Notes: generated by a model from the sequence alone, not told the origin. 64,000 bases of DNA from Paenibacillus azoreducens (GCF_021654775.1 NZ_AP025343.1:5733501-5797500), one strand, 5' to 3'; shown: positions 37,406-46,117, counted from the first letter of the stretch. Program-made: numbers and translations.

Positions 37406-37637
37406 ATTGTCATCTTCCCTTCCATTTAGTGGATTACTGCATATTTATATGATGAAATATAGAGAATTATTTTCTGTTGCACAAGCGACTTTTCGACTAA
37501 ATCAAAGCATCCCACACCCCACTTAAGAACTATTCCCAGTTAAAAAAGGAGGGCTGTCCGCCCTCCTTCTTAAGTAAGATTATTGAATTTATAAGTTTTC
37601 TTATGACTTATGAGTTCGATCTGTAAGCTATCCAAGC

Positions 37638-38519
37638 TCAAACAGCTGCGAGCGCCTTTTGGGCCAGAGCCAAAGCACCGCACAACCCCGCATTGTCTCC
37701 GAGCTTCGGAGGAACAATGTAGTCCTCGATTTGTTCTTTAATGGCAGAATGCTGCACATAACCGTTCAAAAGCTGCTGCAGCTTCGACTGGATCAGCGGG
37801 AACAACTGCAATTGTTTCATGACGCCGCCGCCCATCACAATCTTTTGCGGAGACAAAATCAAAATGTAATTCATCAATGCCTGCGCGAGATAATAAGCTT
37901 CCATCTCCCATGCAGGATGATCCGGCGTAAGGTCGGCGCCCGCTACTCCCCAACGTTTCGACAGCGAAGGACCGGCAGCCAGCCCTTCGAGGCAATCGCC
38001 ATGGTAAGGACAGAAACCTTCGAATTGATCTTCCGGATGACGGCGGACCAAAATATGTCCCATTTCAGGATGGGAAAGACCGTGAATCAGTTCGCCGCCT
38101 ACAACAGCTCCCGCGCCGATGCCGGTACCAACGGTAATATAAAGGCAGCTGTCATGCCCTTGAGCCGCTCCCCAAGTATATTCGCCAAGCGCAGCTCCAT
38201 TGACATCCGTATCGAATTCGATCGGAACCTGAAAATGAGAGCCCAAATGGCCTACGATATCGAAATTGCTCCAATAAGGCTTCGGCGTTGTCGTAATTCG
38301 TCCATATGTAGGACTTCCCTTAACAGGGTCGATCGGCCCGAACGAACCTACGCCGATGGCTTCCACGCCTTTATTTTCAAAGAAAGCAACCACCTGCGCC
38401 ATCGTTTCTTCCGGCGTTGTGGTCGGAAAACTGATCCGTTCAAGGACGGTCCCGTCTTCCTTACCGATTCCGCATACGAATTTTGTTCCTCCGGCTTCTA
38501 TTGCTCCCAAAATACTCAT
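37638..38519 (-). CDS. ROK-family fructokinase
   Basis: A 293-residue sugar kinase close to B. subtilis YdhR/GmuE fructokinase. It opens with the ROK ATP motif ILGAIEAGGTKFVCGIG, contains the catalytic-loop phrase FDTDVNGAALGEY and GTGIGAGAVV, and the ROK zinc site GHILVRRHP...FCPYHGDCLEGLA (His-Cys-His-Cys). It should phosphorylate fructose to fructose 6-phosphate. No sugar transporter or hydrolase gene lies beside it, so the operon context is uninformative. Confidence 0.88.
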   Translation of the reverse strand: MSILGAIEAGGTKFVCGIGKEDGTVLERISFPTTTPEETMAQVVAFFENKGVEAIGVGSFGPIDPVKGSPTYGRITTTPKPYWSNFDIVGHLGSHFQVPIEFDTDVNGAALGEYTWGAAQGHDSCLYITVGTGIGAGAVVGGELIHGLSHPEMGHILVRRHPEDQFEGFCPYHGDCLEGLAAGPSLSKRWGVAGADLTPDHPAWEMEAYYLAQALMNYILILSPQKIVMGGGVMKQLQLFPLIQSKLQQLLNGYVQHSAIKEQIEDYIVPPKLGDNAGLCGALALAQKALAAV

Positions 38520-38641
38520 GTTAGCAGCCCCTCCTGCACCATTCTCATTATCTGTTTCTCATTGAGATTACCAGTATGAAATCCTATCCATAACCACGGG
38601 CATTATAGCCCAGTTCATTCCAAAAAGTCAATTAAGCTTGT

Positions 38642-39529
38642 TTAGACGACCACTCCAAGCAAATGACACAGGCTCTTCATTTCCAGCTCTTCGAATTTAT
38701 CGGCAACGGTTTTTCCGTCAAGCGAGAGCTCGCAGTGTTCCAATTCGCAAGCCACAGGCGCGCCGCAGTGAATTTCCGCCAGTTTGCGGGACAGATGCAG
38801 CATGTCCAGATCCGTTTCAATTTTGGCGCGAATGCTCTTCGATACCTCATCCAGATGATCCAGAATGCCGTCGACCGATCCGTACTCCTGTACCAGCTTA
38901 TGCGCCGTCTTTTCGCCGATGCCGCGGACACCCGGATAATTGTCGCTGGCGTCCCCCATCAAGGCTTTTACATCGATGATTTGACGCGGATGAAGCTGTT
39001 TCTCTTCAAACAAAGACTCCGGTGTATAAACTTTATAATTGCCGTGGCCTTTTTTCATAATTATGACCGTCGTCCGGTCGCCGACTAACTGCAGCAGGTC
39101 ATGGTCGCCGGACAGAACCATCACATCCATTTCCCTGCTAAACCTTGACGCCAACGTGCCGATGCAATCATCGGCTTCGTAACCTTCGGCGCCGATATTC
39201 GGGACCCCCATGCTGTCCATGACATCGCGGATGAGCGAAAACTGGGGCACGAGGTCTTCGGGCGCTTCCGGACGGTTTCCTTTGTAGGCGGCAAACTGCT
39301 CCCCACGGAACGTAGAACCTCCAAGATCCCAGCAGCAGATGACATGGCTCGGATCAAACTGCTGGACCGCGTCCCAAAAATACCGTATAAATCCGTAGAT
39401 CGCATTGGTCGGGATACCCGATTTCGTCCGGCGGATATAGCCGTTTGCGGCCGTTGCATAATAAGCTCTGAATAACAAAGCCATTCCGTCGACCAACATG
39501 ACGGACTGGCGTTTCTCATTAGGTATCAA
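38642..39529 (-). CDS. ypcP: 5'-3' exonuclease (YpcP-type)
   Basis: A stand-alone flap-type 5'-3' exonuclease of 295 residues, related to the nuclease domain of DNA polymerase I. Metal-site residues are visible in MLVDGMALLFRAYY, GYEADDCIGTLA and VLSGDHDLLQLV, and the helix-hairpin-helix ALMGDASDNYPGVRGIGEKT is intact. The TTG at 39529 is chosen: GGGGAG is 9 nt upstream and the length equals B. subtilis YpcP. A role in Okazaki primer removal or repair is expected from the family. Confidence 0.9.
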   Translation of the reverse strand: MIPNEKRQSVMLVDGMALLFRAYYATAANGYIRRTKSGIPTNAIYGFIRYFWDAVQQFDPSHVICCWDLGGSTFRGEQFAAYKGNRPEAPEDLVPQFSLIRDVMDSMGVPNIGAEGYEADDCIGTLASRFSREMDVMVLSGDHDLLQLVGDRTTVIIMKKGHGNYKVYTPESLFEEKQLHPRQIIDVKALMGDASDNYPGVRGIGEKTAHKLVQEYGSVDGILDHLDEVSKSIRAKIETDLDMLHLSRKLAEIHCGAPVACELEHCELSLDGKTVADKFEELEMKSLCHLLGVVV

Positions 39530-39628
39530 TCTTCGTTTCTCCCCTTGTCGGCCGGGCTCCCCCCACGAGGGGATCGGCAATTCTGCCTCTAGTATATCAT
39601 AAACTTGCAGCAGAATTCGGGCTTCCTG

Positions 39629-39988
39629 TTATCCCCAGTTCGCTTCGAACTGGTCCTCTTTGAAGCCGACCGTCGCTTTGGCGCCATCAGTTACAATCGG
39701 CCGCTTGATCAGCTTCCCGTTAGAGGCCAAAAGCTCGATCTGTTTTTGCTCATCCATATCGGCAAGTTTGTCTTTAAGCCCCAATTCCTTGTAAACTTCA
39801 CCGCTTGTATTAAAAAATTTCTTGAGCGGAAGGCCGCTTAGCTTCACCAGTTCCGCCAGCACTTCCGGCTTTGGAGGTTCATCCACAATATGATGCAGTT
39901 CAAGCTCATGCCCATGTGCTTGAAGCCATTTCACGGCGTTGCGGCAGGTGCCGCATTTCGGATATTGGTAAATCTCCAGTTTGCTCAT
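39629..39988 (-). CDS. ArsC/Spx-fold reductase-like protein
   Basis: A thioredoxin-fold protein of 119 residues of the ArsC/Spx/MgsR superfamily, near B. subtilis YusI. It begins SKLEIYQYPKCGTCRNAVKW with a CxxC pair (Cys-Gly-Thr-Cys), keeps KKFFNTSGEVYKELGL, and ends in the RPIVTDG-VGFKEDQF strand. Arsenate reduction is not assured; YusI-type proteins have no proven substrate. The ATG at 39988 follows GAGG by 7 nt. Confidence 0.82.
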   Translation of the reverse strand: MSKLEIYQYPKCGTCRNAVKWLQAHGHELELHHIVDEPPKPEVLAELVKLSGLPLKKFFNTSGEVYKELGLKDKLADMDEQKQIELLASNGKLIKRPIVTDGAKATVGFKEDQFEANWG

Positions 39989-40038
39989 AATCATTCCTCA
40001 CTTTCGGTCTTACTCCCGCGCTAAAGCAATGCTCCGTT

Positions 40039-41037
40039 TCAAGATTTCAATTGCTGCCGAAGCTGCTGCATATCTTCCGGGAGCGGTGCCTGAAACGTCA
40101 TCTGTCGATGCGTAACCGGATGCTCGAAGGATAGCTCGTGAGCATGCAAAGCTTGACGCAGAATCGCTTGATCCAGCCGCATAATCTCCCGCGCATATTC
40201 CGGCATCCTGCCTTCCGCTCTTTCAACCGTCTCAAGATCCATGTCCCCATCAATCTCCGCATATACGGGATGACGATACAGCTTGTCGCCGATCAGCGGG
40301 CAGCCGATGCTGGTCATGTGTACACGGATTTGATGCGTTCTTCCTGTCTCCAGCTTAAGCTTGACAAGCGAGCCCTTCTCCCAGCTTTCAAGCACTTCAT
40401 ATTTCGTGAGCGAAGGATAGCCGTCCGGCGTCACGATGCGGCGATGAGGTTCCTCCGGATCCCGGTCGATCGGCCCATCAATCTGTCCTTGCTTCGGATC
40501 CGGCGTTCCATGTACGAGCGCCAGGTACTTTTTGTCTACGCGGTTCCCGATCATCTGCTCGGAGATATGCTGATGCACATAGGGATTTTTGGCAATCGCC
40601 AGCACGCCCGACGTTTCCTGATCCAAGCGATGCACGGCCCGGAAACGGTACGCCTCTCCTTTTTTCAGCCAATAGTCCACAACGCCGTTCGCAAGCGTGC
40701 CGGTGTAATGGCCATGCGTCGGGTGAACGATGATTCCGGCTTCCTTATTGACAATAAGAATATGCTCATCCTCATATAAAATCTCAAAAGGAATGGGCTG
40801 CGGCAAAATATCGGCGGATGTTTCCTGCTCCATCCGGATTTCCACCACATCTCCTGCTTGAACAGGAACGCTGGTATATACTCTATGCCCGTTCAAAGTA
40901 ATGCCCTGCTCGGTAAGCTTCAGCCGGGACTGCAGCTTGCGCGAAACCTGCATTCGCCGCAGCAGGATCGTCTTAAGCAGCCAGCCGTCTTCCGTTTCGG
41001 GCACAATATACATAATCGGCGGATAATAAGCTGTCAT
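40039..41037 (-). CDS. RluA-family RNA pseudouridine synthase
   Basis: A 332-residue enzyme with an N-terminal S4 RNA-binding domain (about 12-75) and the RluA catalytic domain. The catalytic Asp is in HRLDQETSGVLAIAKN; KKYLALVHG, GRTHQIRVHMTSIGCPLIGD and the C-terminal HAHELSFEHP are family hallmarks. The target (23S rRNA or tRNA site) cannot be read from sequence. Its start overlaps the cobalamin adenosyltransferase stop by 4 bp (ATGA), so the two are co-translated. Confidence 0.9.
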   Translation of the reverse strand: MTAYYPPIMYIVPETEDGWLLKTILLRRMQVSRKLQSRLKLTEQGITLNGHRVYTSVPVQAGDVVEIRMEQETSADILPQPIPFEILYEDEHILIVNKEAGIIVHPTHGHYTGTLANGVVDYWLKKGEAYRFRAVHRLDQETSGVLAIAKNPYVHQHISEQMIGNRVDKKYLALVHGTPDPKQGQIDGPIDRDPEEPHRRIVTPDGYPSLTKYEVLESWEKGSLVKLKLETGRTHQIRVHMTSIGCPLIGDKLYRHPVYAEIDGDMDLETVERAEGRMPEYAREIMRLDQAILRQALHAHELSFEHPVTHRQMTFQAPLPEDMQQLRQQLKS

Positions 41038-41603
41038 TTTTGATTTCGAAACACCTTTTTGCTGCGGATATACTCAATATCCGGGACCTGGCTGCGAACA
41101 TTAGCCGTACGGGCAATGACAAAGAAATAATCGGATAGGCGGTTCAGGTAGCGGCGCACTTCGGGATTGATCTCCTTCGCTTGGCCCAAAGTCACCACTC
41201 TCCGCTCAGCCCGGCGGCAAACGGTTCTGCATACATGCAGCGTTGACGAAAGCAAAGTTCCGCCCGGCAGAATAAACCGCTCCAGTTCCGGATTTTCTTC
41301 TTCATAAGCATCCATCCAGCGTTCCAGCCGCTCTACCATTTCAGCGCCGACTTTATATCTGCTTTCGCTTAGTTTTACAAACGCCAGATCCGATCCGCAG
41401 TCAAACAATTCATGCTGAATTTCCAGCAGATTCCCGCGCAAATCGGCAAAAACTTCGCCCTCCATCAGGCTTACAGCCTGACCGACATAGCTGTTCAATT
41501 CATCGATGGTTCCATAAGCCTCCACCTGCTGATCATCCTTGGATACGCGTCCGCCGATGACCGACGTTTGGCCTTCATCGCCTGTTCGGGTGTATACTTT
41601 CAT
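41034..41603 (-). CDS. PduO-type ATP:cob(I)alamin adenosyltransferase
   Basis: A 189-residue enzyme (YvqK/PduO family) that makes adenosylcobalamin. Key elements: MKVYTRTGDEGQTSVIGG with the ATP-binding TRTGDEG, VEAYGTIDELNSYVG, LPGGTLLSSTLHVCRTVCRRAERRV split in sequence, and LNRLSDYFFVIAR. The ATG at 41603 is the more likely start, as an ATG 12 nt upstream touches the GGGAGGA site. It forms an operon with the pseudouridine synthase. Confidence 0.9.
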   Translation of the reverse strand: MKVYTRTGDEGQTSVIGGRVSKDDQQVEAYGTIDELNSYVGQAVSLMEGEVFADLRGNLLEIQHELFDCGSDLAFVKLSESRYKVGAEMVERLERWMDAYEEENPELERFILPGGTLLSSTLHVCRTVCRRAERRVVTLGQAKEINPEVRRYLNRLSDYFFVIARTANVRSQVPDIEYIRSKKVFRNQK

Positions 41604-41631
41604 ATTTGCTTTCATCCTCCCTGTTTAAATG

Positions 41632-41755
41632 CCGTTGCCTAAAGGCTTTCCGTAGGAAATTAGCATCGTAAGCATGCGCTTTACGATCGGATTTCAACCA
41701 CGAATAGGTTCAAACCATTGAAATCCGGGAACAACAGCGCTCATAAGAATATTTC
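41632..41755 (-). repeat. Family 3 repeat fragment
   Basis: Inverted relative to the 52994 copy: CGGATTTCAACC and GGTTCAAACC...GAAATCCGGG form the central palindrome, flanked by GGAACAACAGCG and ATATTTCACCCGGCTGCC. It lies between the adenosyltransferase start and MITE copy C. Confidence 0.7.
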
Positions 41756-41780
41756 ACCCGGCTGCCTTTTATCCTTAAAG

Positions 41781-42072
41781 AGGTTGTTCAAAAAGTCCGC
41801 TTTTGATAAGAAAAACATCTATCGACGTACTTTCTATGAAGCCAGACCGCTTTTAGCAGATGTTTTTCTTGCGATATAGAATTTCATCAGCGCAGCTGAT
41901 AATTTATAAATTCTATATCTAACACGAAGTGAATCAGGAAGCGGATTCGACATCGAATCTTGAATTCAGCCGGGCCTTCCGGTGCTCACGTACTTAAACG
42001 TACGCTCCGCTCCTCAGTCCCTATCTTCATTCAACCTTCTCGGTGCTGAAAACCGACCTTTTTGAACACGCA
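41781..42072 (+). repeat. Family 1 MITE-like element, copy C (long form)
   Basis: A 292-bp long-form copy flanked by CTTAAAG on both sides (41774-41780 and 42073-42079). Hairpin 1 here has arms AAGAAAAACATCT and AGATGTTTTTCTT, different from those of copies A and E but still fully paired. Hairpin 2 has GATATAGAATTT and AAATTCTATATC. With the family 3 fragment it fills the 510-bp gap. Confidence 0.88.
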
Positions 42073-42113
42073 CTTAAAGTTTTTTAGTTCAACATATTAA
42101 AATACCATCTTTT

Positions 42114-42650
42114 TTATTCCGTCAGCGCCTTAATCGCCTTCACCGCGTTATCCACATGTTTCGCCGACACGGGAATCGTGACAAACAGCTTGTCCGGCGT
42201 ATATTTCAAATCCTGAAAAACCTTCATGTCCTTGACGGGAATGCCATACAGATGCTCCGTATTGTCGACGGTTTTATCATCCTTCACTTCTTTGCTGGCA
42301 AATACGCCCGAAGGGTATTTCTTCGGATCAAAATAGTCGTCCAATGGGATGTGGGCTCCCATCTTTCCGTAATTTTTCATGTCTCCCTCAGGCAATAAAA
42401 TGATATCATTCCCGCCTGCGGCATATTCAACCATCAGCTTTTCCAGATTGTAGAGCGGACTTGCGATCACTTGGACCTTAAGGTCGGGGCCAAGCTTGTC
42501 CTGAAGCGTTTTCTCAAGCTGTTCCGATACCGCCGCCGGATCGGACTGATCGTCCATCATAAAAATGGAAACGTCCGGCTTTTCTTTCCCGCAGCCTGCA
42601 AGCATAAACACCGTAAAAATAACCAGCAGCAATTTACCGTATGCCTTCAA
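42114..42650 (-). CDS. Lipoprotein with a solute-binding-like region
   Basis: An exported lipoprotein of 178 residues. The start is the TTG at 42650: GGAGGAGGAG lies 7 nt upstream, while an ATG 18 nt earlier lies within that purine run. The signal peptide LLLVIFTVFMLAGCGKEKP ends in the lipobox LAGC. The mature part resembles one lobe of a periplasmic-binding-type protein (LEKLMVEYAAGGNDIILLPEGDM, then HIPLDDYFDP), but at 178 residues it is far shorter than transporter receptors and no ABC genes are adjacent. Function unknown. Confidence 0.75.
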   Translation of the reverse strand: MKAYGKLLLVIFTVFMLAGCGKEKPDVSIFMMDDQSDPAAVSEQLEKTLQDKLGPDLKVQVIASPLYNLEKLMVEYAAGGNDIILLPEGDMKNYGKMGAHIPLDDYFDPKKYPSGVFASKEVKDDKTVDNTEHLYGIPVKDMKVFQDLKYTPDKLFVTIPVSAKHVDNAVKAIKALTE

Positions 42651-42824
42651 TCTCTGCTCCTCCTCCATTCTCCCATTAGGTTCAATATATCACACCTCGA
42701 AGAGACAAAAAAGAAAACTCAGGCCCAAACAAAAAACCCCCAGGCAGACGATACTTGGAGTCCATCGCATGAACTCTTGCACCGTCGTAAACCTGAAGGG
42801 TATTCACCCAAGCCTAACGCTTGT

Positions 42825-43091
42825 TTAGGATTTATTTTTTTTGGGGCATGATCTCATATATTCATTAATCTTCAAATCCAATAAACTGCTGATTTCGATG
42901 ACCACTTCCGAAGTAAAAGACTGTTCTTGCATAAAGATTTGTTCCATCTTGTTGCGGAGCATCAAAATTTCATCTTCCAAGGAAACGTTTTTGGCAGAAT
43001 CCGTCGTTTTGGTTGACCAATCACCGCGCTGCTCGTCTTCGGCAATGTAATCACCGCGGTATGAGGGCAAGTCATATTCAGCACAAAACAA
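42825..43091 (-). CDS. Spo0E-family aspartyl-phosphate phosphatase
   Basis: A small protein of 88 residues whose C-terminal half matches Spo0E/YnzD-type phosphatases, which remove phosphate from Spo0A~P. The helix LEDEILMLRNKMEQIF and the signature SSLLDLKINEYM (SxxLDxxI) are visible. The N-terminal 35 residues are acidic and not part of the family core. The likely start is a TTG at 43091, 8 nt after AAGGAGG; a second TTG 6 nt upstream is possible. Expected to delay sporulation. Confidence 0.75.
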   Translation of the reverse strand: MFCAEYDLPSYRGDYIAEDEQRGDWSTKTTDSAKNVSLEDEILMLRNKMEQIFMQEQSFTSEVVIEISSLLDLKINEYMRSCPKKNKS

Positions 43092-43251
43092 AGGCAATCC
43101 CTCCTTGGTAAGGTTTTTCTTGCTCCTAAAGCAAAATTATAACATATAAATCAATAAAAGAAAGTGAATTGTTTGTTAAATTATACTAATAAAGAAAAAA
43201 AATATAAGGAAAACGTCTATCGATGTACTTTCTAAGTAATTCTTTTAAAAA

Positions 43252-43277
43252 AACTAGAGCCGGAAACGGCCCTAGTT
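43252..43277 (-). terminator. Terminator of alaT
   Basis: AACTAGGGCCG and CGGCTCTAGTT arms with a short loop, followed by TTTTTTAAAAG on the minus strand. A remnant of family 1 (GTCTATCGATGTACTTTCTA, 43213-43232) lies next to it. Confidence 0.8.
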
Positions 43278-43286
43278 CATACCAAA

Positions 43287-44498
43287 TTATGATTCCGTTT
43301 TAAGTTTGTGCAAAAAGTTCCCCATTCGGTCAAGCGCTTCTGTAAGTTGGGCAACAGACGTCGCATAAGAGCAGCGCAAGAATCCTTCGCCGCCCGAACC
43401 AAAGGCAGTCCCGGGAACCGCAGCTACCCTTGCTTCGAGCAGCAGCCTTTGAGCAAATTCCTCAGAGCTGAGCCCCGTGGAACCAATGCTCGGGAAAGCG
43501 TAAAATGCGCCTTGCGGCTCATGGCACTCAAGCCCGATATCATGGAAGCCCTGAACGATCAAACGCCGGCGCTGATTATAGGATTCCACCATCCGGTCTT
43601 TCTCTTCCATACCGTTTCTGAGCGCTTCAAGCGCAGCGACTTGCCCCATGACGGGAGCGCACATGACAGTATATTGGTGAATCTTCAGCATGGCGGCAAT
43701 AAGTTCGGGATGAGCGCAGACATATCCCATCCGCCAGCCGGTCATCGCAAATGCTTTGGAGAAACCGCTGACCATGATGGTACGGTCCATCATACCCGGA
43801 ATGGACGAAAAGCTGACATGCTTCTGATTATAGGTCAGTTCAGCATAAATTTCATCTGAAATGACGATCAGATCATGCTTTTCCACGACTTTCGCGATCG
43901 GCAGCCAATCCTCGTAACTCATGGTGGCGCCGGTCGGATTGCTTGGATAACACAGAATCAGCACTTTCGATTTCGGCGTAATCTTCGCTTCCAGCGATTC
44001 CGCTGTCAGCTTGAAATTGTCCTTGGCAAAAGTTTCGATGCCTACAGGCACGCCGCCGCCAATTGAAGTGATCGGAGAGTAAGGGACATAACTAGGTTCC
44101 GGAATCAGAACCTCATCCCCTGGAACAATAAGTGCGCGTAACGCCAGATCGATGGCCTCGCTGCCACCGATCGTGACGATAATCTGATCTTTGGGATCAT
44201 ACGCCACCTTGAAGCTGTCAAGCAAATACTGCGAGATGGCTTCACGGAGCTCGGTCATTCCGGCGTTGGAGGTATATGCGGTCATTCCCCGTTCAAGGGA
44301 GTAGACGCAAGCCTCTCTGACATGCCAAGGAGTCGTGAAGTCCGGTTCGCCTACCCCAAGCGTGATGATATCCTTGCTGCCGCTCGCCAGGTCAAAAAAT
44401 TTGCGGATCCCCGAAGGCGGGATATCCCTAACCGATGGGGCAAGGTACGAACTCATCGATTTGACTTGCTGTTGTTTGGTATCTTCATTCACGATCAT
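43287..44498 (-). CDS. alaT: Alanine-type aminotransferase
   Basis: A class I/II PLP aminotransferase of 403 residues. Landmarks: ITLGVGEPDFTTPWHVREA, GGSEAIDLALRALI, LCYPSNPTGATM, SDEIYAEL, the PLP-lysine motif VSGFSKAFAMTGWRMGY, and FLRCSYA near the end. An Lrp-family regulator gene lies 13 bp upstream; the same pair (yugG-yugH, alaR-alaT) in B. subtilis makes alanine, so that role is inferred from context. The general enzyme class is certain; the substrate is not. AAAGGAAG precedes the ATG. Confidence 0.82.
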   Translation of the reverse strand: MIVNEDTKQQQVKSMSSYLAPSVRDIPPSGIRKFFDLASGSKDIITLGVGEPDFTTPWHVREACVYSLERGMTAYTSNAGMTELREAISQYLLDSFKVAYDPKDQIIVTIGGSEAIDLALRALIVPGDEVLIPEPSYVPYSPITSIGGGVPVGIETFAKDNFKLTAESLEAKITPKSKVLILCYPSNPTGATMSYEDWLPIAKVVEKHDLIVISDEIYAELTYNQKHVSFSSIPGMMDRTIMVSGFSKAFAMTGWRMGYVCAHPELIAAMLKIHQYTVMCAPVMGQVAALEALRNGMEEKDRMVESYNQRRRLIVQGFHDIGLECHEPQGAFYAFPSIGSTGLSSEEFAQRLLLEARVAAVPGTAFGSGGEGFLRCSYATSVAQLTEALDRMGNFLHKLKTES

Positions 44499-44511
44499 GA
44501 CACATCTTCCT

Positions 44512-45012
44512 TTACGGTGAGACTATGAGACGATTATCTTCTTCACGGTCTTCAAATATAATTCCATCTTGCTTATATTTCTTCAGAATAAAGTTGGTTT
44601 TCGTCGATAATACCGAATCGATTGTCGAAAGCTTCTCGGATACGAAGTTCGCCACTTCCCTTAAGTTGCGGCCTTCCACTTCGACAAGCAAATCATAAGC
44701 TCCGGACATCAAATATACGGATTTGACCTGCGGATACAAGTAAATGCGCTCCGCGATCCCTTCAAAGCCGCGTCCGCGCTCCGGGGTAATTTGTACCTCT
44801 ATAAGCGCCGTCACCGTTTCGTCTTCGATTTTGCTCCAGTTGACTACGGCAGCGTATTTTACGATGACATGGTCAGCCTCAAGCTCGGCAATCGCCTCTT
44901 TAACCTCCTCCACATCCACGCCGAGCAGCGTCGAGAGAAGAGTCGGAGAACGTCTCGCATCCTCGTTCAACAGATCGAGAACTTTCAGTTTCAGTTCAGT
45001 CAATTCCTTCAT
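44512..45012 (-). CDS. alaR: Lrp/AsnC-family regulator
   Basis: A 166-residue feast/famine regulator. An N-terminal HTH (about 1-60, LKVLDLLNEDARRSPTLLST) and a C-terminal RAM ligand-binding domain (about 70-150, VYLMSGAYDLLVEVEGRNL) are visible. It is the first gene of a two-gene operon with the aminotransferase and probably activates it in response to an amino acid, as AlaR does in Bacillus. CTGGAGGA lies before the ATG. MITE copy D ends the upstream spacer, 40 bp from the start. Confidence 0.85.
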   Translation of the reverse strand: MKELTELKLKVLDLLNEDARRSPTLLSTLLGVDVEEVKEAIAELEADHVIVKYAAVVNWSKIEDETVTALIEVQITPERGRGFEGIAERIYLYPQVKSVYLMSGAYDLLVEVEGRNLREVANFVSEKLSTIDSVLSTKTNFILKKYKQDGIIFEDREEDNRLIVSP

Positions 45013-45051
45013 ATAGTATCCTCCAGCATTCGTTTCGCGGGCTGCTTATAG

Positions 45052-45230
45052 AGGTTGTTCATAAAGTCCGCTTTTGATCACGAAGTGAATCAGGAAGTGA
45101 ACTCGGCATCGAATCTTGAATTCAGCCGGGCCTTCCGGTGCTCACGTACCCACTACGTACGCTCCGCTCCTTCCGTCCCTAGCTTCATCCAATCTTCTCG
45201 GTGCTGAAAACCGGCCTTTTTGAACACGCA
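45052..45230 (+). repeat. Family 1 MITE-like element, copy D (short form)
   Basis: A 179-bp short-form copy flanked by CTTATAG on both sides (45045-45051 and 45231-45237). The left terminal repeat has a single change (TTCATAAAG for TTCAAAAAG). It lacks the two-hairpin module, as copy B does. It lies in the 410-bp gap upstream of alaR, whose promoter must be in the 33 bp left or inside the element. Confidence 0.88.
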
Positions 45231-45305
45231 CTTATAGCACATAATCATACCCGGAAAAGAGATTAATACTTATATTACAATACTTTATGAAGCATGCAAA
45301 GAAAA

Positions 45306-45340
45306 ACCGTCTCTGCGGCGTGGGCCGAATTTGAGACGGT
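45306..45340 (-). terminator. Terminator of the coat-protein operon
   Basis: ACCGTCTC and GAGACGGT arms with a GC-rich inner part, then TTTTTC on the minus strand. Confidence 0.75.
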
Positions 45341-45423
45341 CAAAATGTGCCAAGCATGAACAAGAGCCCCCACAGGCTGTGGTTTGCCAGGCAGTCACCT
45401 TGTATTGCGCGTGGATTATCCGT

Positions 45424-45852
45424 TTACATATAAGGAGGATTGTGCTGCTCCTGCTGTTTGGATGGAGTATTGGCCATCTCCATGCTTTGATTCATGCCCA
45501 TATTTTGATTCATACCCATATTTTGATTCATGCTGCTTGTTTTTTGCTGCACGAATTGGCGTGTTTGCTGCTGCGTATTCTGGGCATCCTTGAGCTGCTT
45601 GTCAAGATCCTGACGAAGTGCCTGGGAAGAGGTAGAGTACATATTTAGCTGGCTCATCAGATTGTACAGCTCTCCCTGCATCCGAAGCGTATCGTCGGTA
45701 AGCTGCGTAAACATCTGGCGGACTGTCGGACAAGCGGATTCCGTCGTCGCCGTCGTGTATTCGCGTACCGTTCGTTTCAAATCGGCGAGGATGGTATACA
45801 ACAGGTCCTCATCTTGCATAAATGCGGAGTTGTTTTGATTCTGATTCATCAT
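45424..45852 (-). CDS. CotF-type spore coat protein
   Basis: A 142-residue coat protein of the Coat_F family. The core (about 15-95) has EDLLYTILADLKRTVREYTT, ESACPTVRQMFTQL and QGELYNLMSQLNMY, a ferritin-like helical pattern typical of the family. The tail is Gln/Asn/Met-rich and carries a direct repeat of NQNMGM. It follows a smaller coat-like gene by 28 bp, suggesting one mother-cell-expressed operon. GGAGG lies 11 nt before the ATG. Confidence 0.85.
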   Translation of the reverse strand: MMNQNQNNSAFMQDEDLLYTILADLKRTVREYTTATTESACPTVRQMFTQLTDDTLRMQGELYNLMSQLNMYSTSSQALRQDLDKQLKDAQNTQQQTRQFVQQKTSSMNQNMGMNQNMGMNQSMEMANTPSKQQEQHNPPYM

Positions 45853-45880
45853 TGATCGTCTTGCCTCCCTGGAATTGGAT

Positions 45881-46117
45881 TTATTGTTGGGGCTGGCTCG
45901 GAGCCATGGATTGATGCTGCTGCAGCGTCTGGATCAGCATATCCATATGATGGTCCATGGAGCGTATATACTGCTGGCATGCCTGCTTGATGGTCTGGTT
46001 TTGGGTGGTAGCGGCCGTTGCCGCACATTGTTTGATCAGGAGATCTTCGTTGGAAATCGAATCGACAATATACTCTAGTTCTTTGGAAGTGATGGCCTTC
46101 ATTTGACCGGATTGCAT
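45881..46117 (-). CDS. Small coat-like protein
   Basis: A 78-residue helical protein with pattern KELEYIVDSISNEDLLIKQC and CQQYIRSMDHHMDMLIQTLQ, ending in a Gln/Pro-rich tail. The two-helix arrangement and its gene order just ahead of a CotF-type gene suggest a spore coat component. I cannot name a specific family with certainty. GAGGAGGC lies 10 nt before the ATG. A CATAATAT box near 46158 could be a mother-cell sigma-factor -10, but this is weak. Confidence 0.65.
   Translation of the reverse strand: MQSGQMKAITSKELEYIVDSISNEDLLIKQCAATAATTQNQTIKQACQQYIRSMDHHMDMLIQTLQQHQSMAPSQPQQ

Noticed and set aside
42114..42650. A disrupted ABC transporter receptor gene
   Set aside because: The short lipoprotein has a proper start, signal and stop with no frameshifted remainder next to it, so truncation is not shown.
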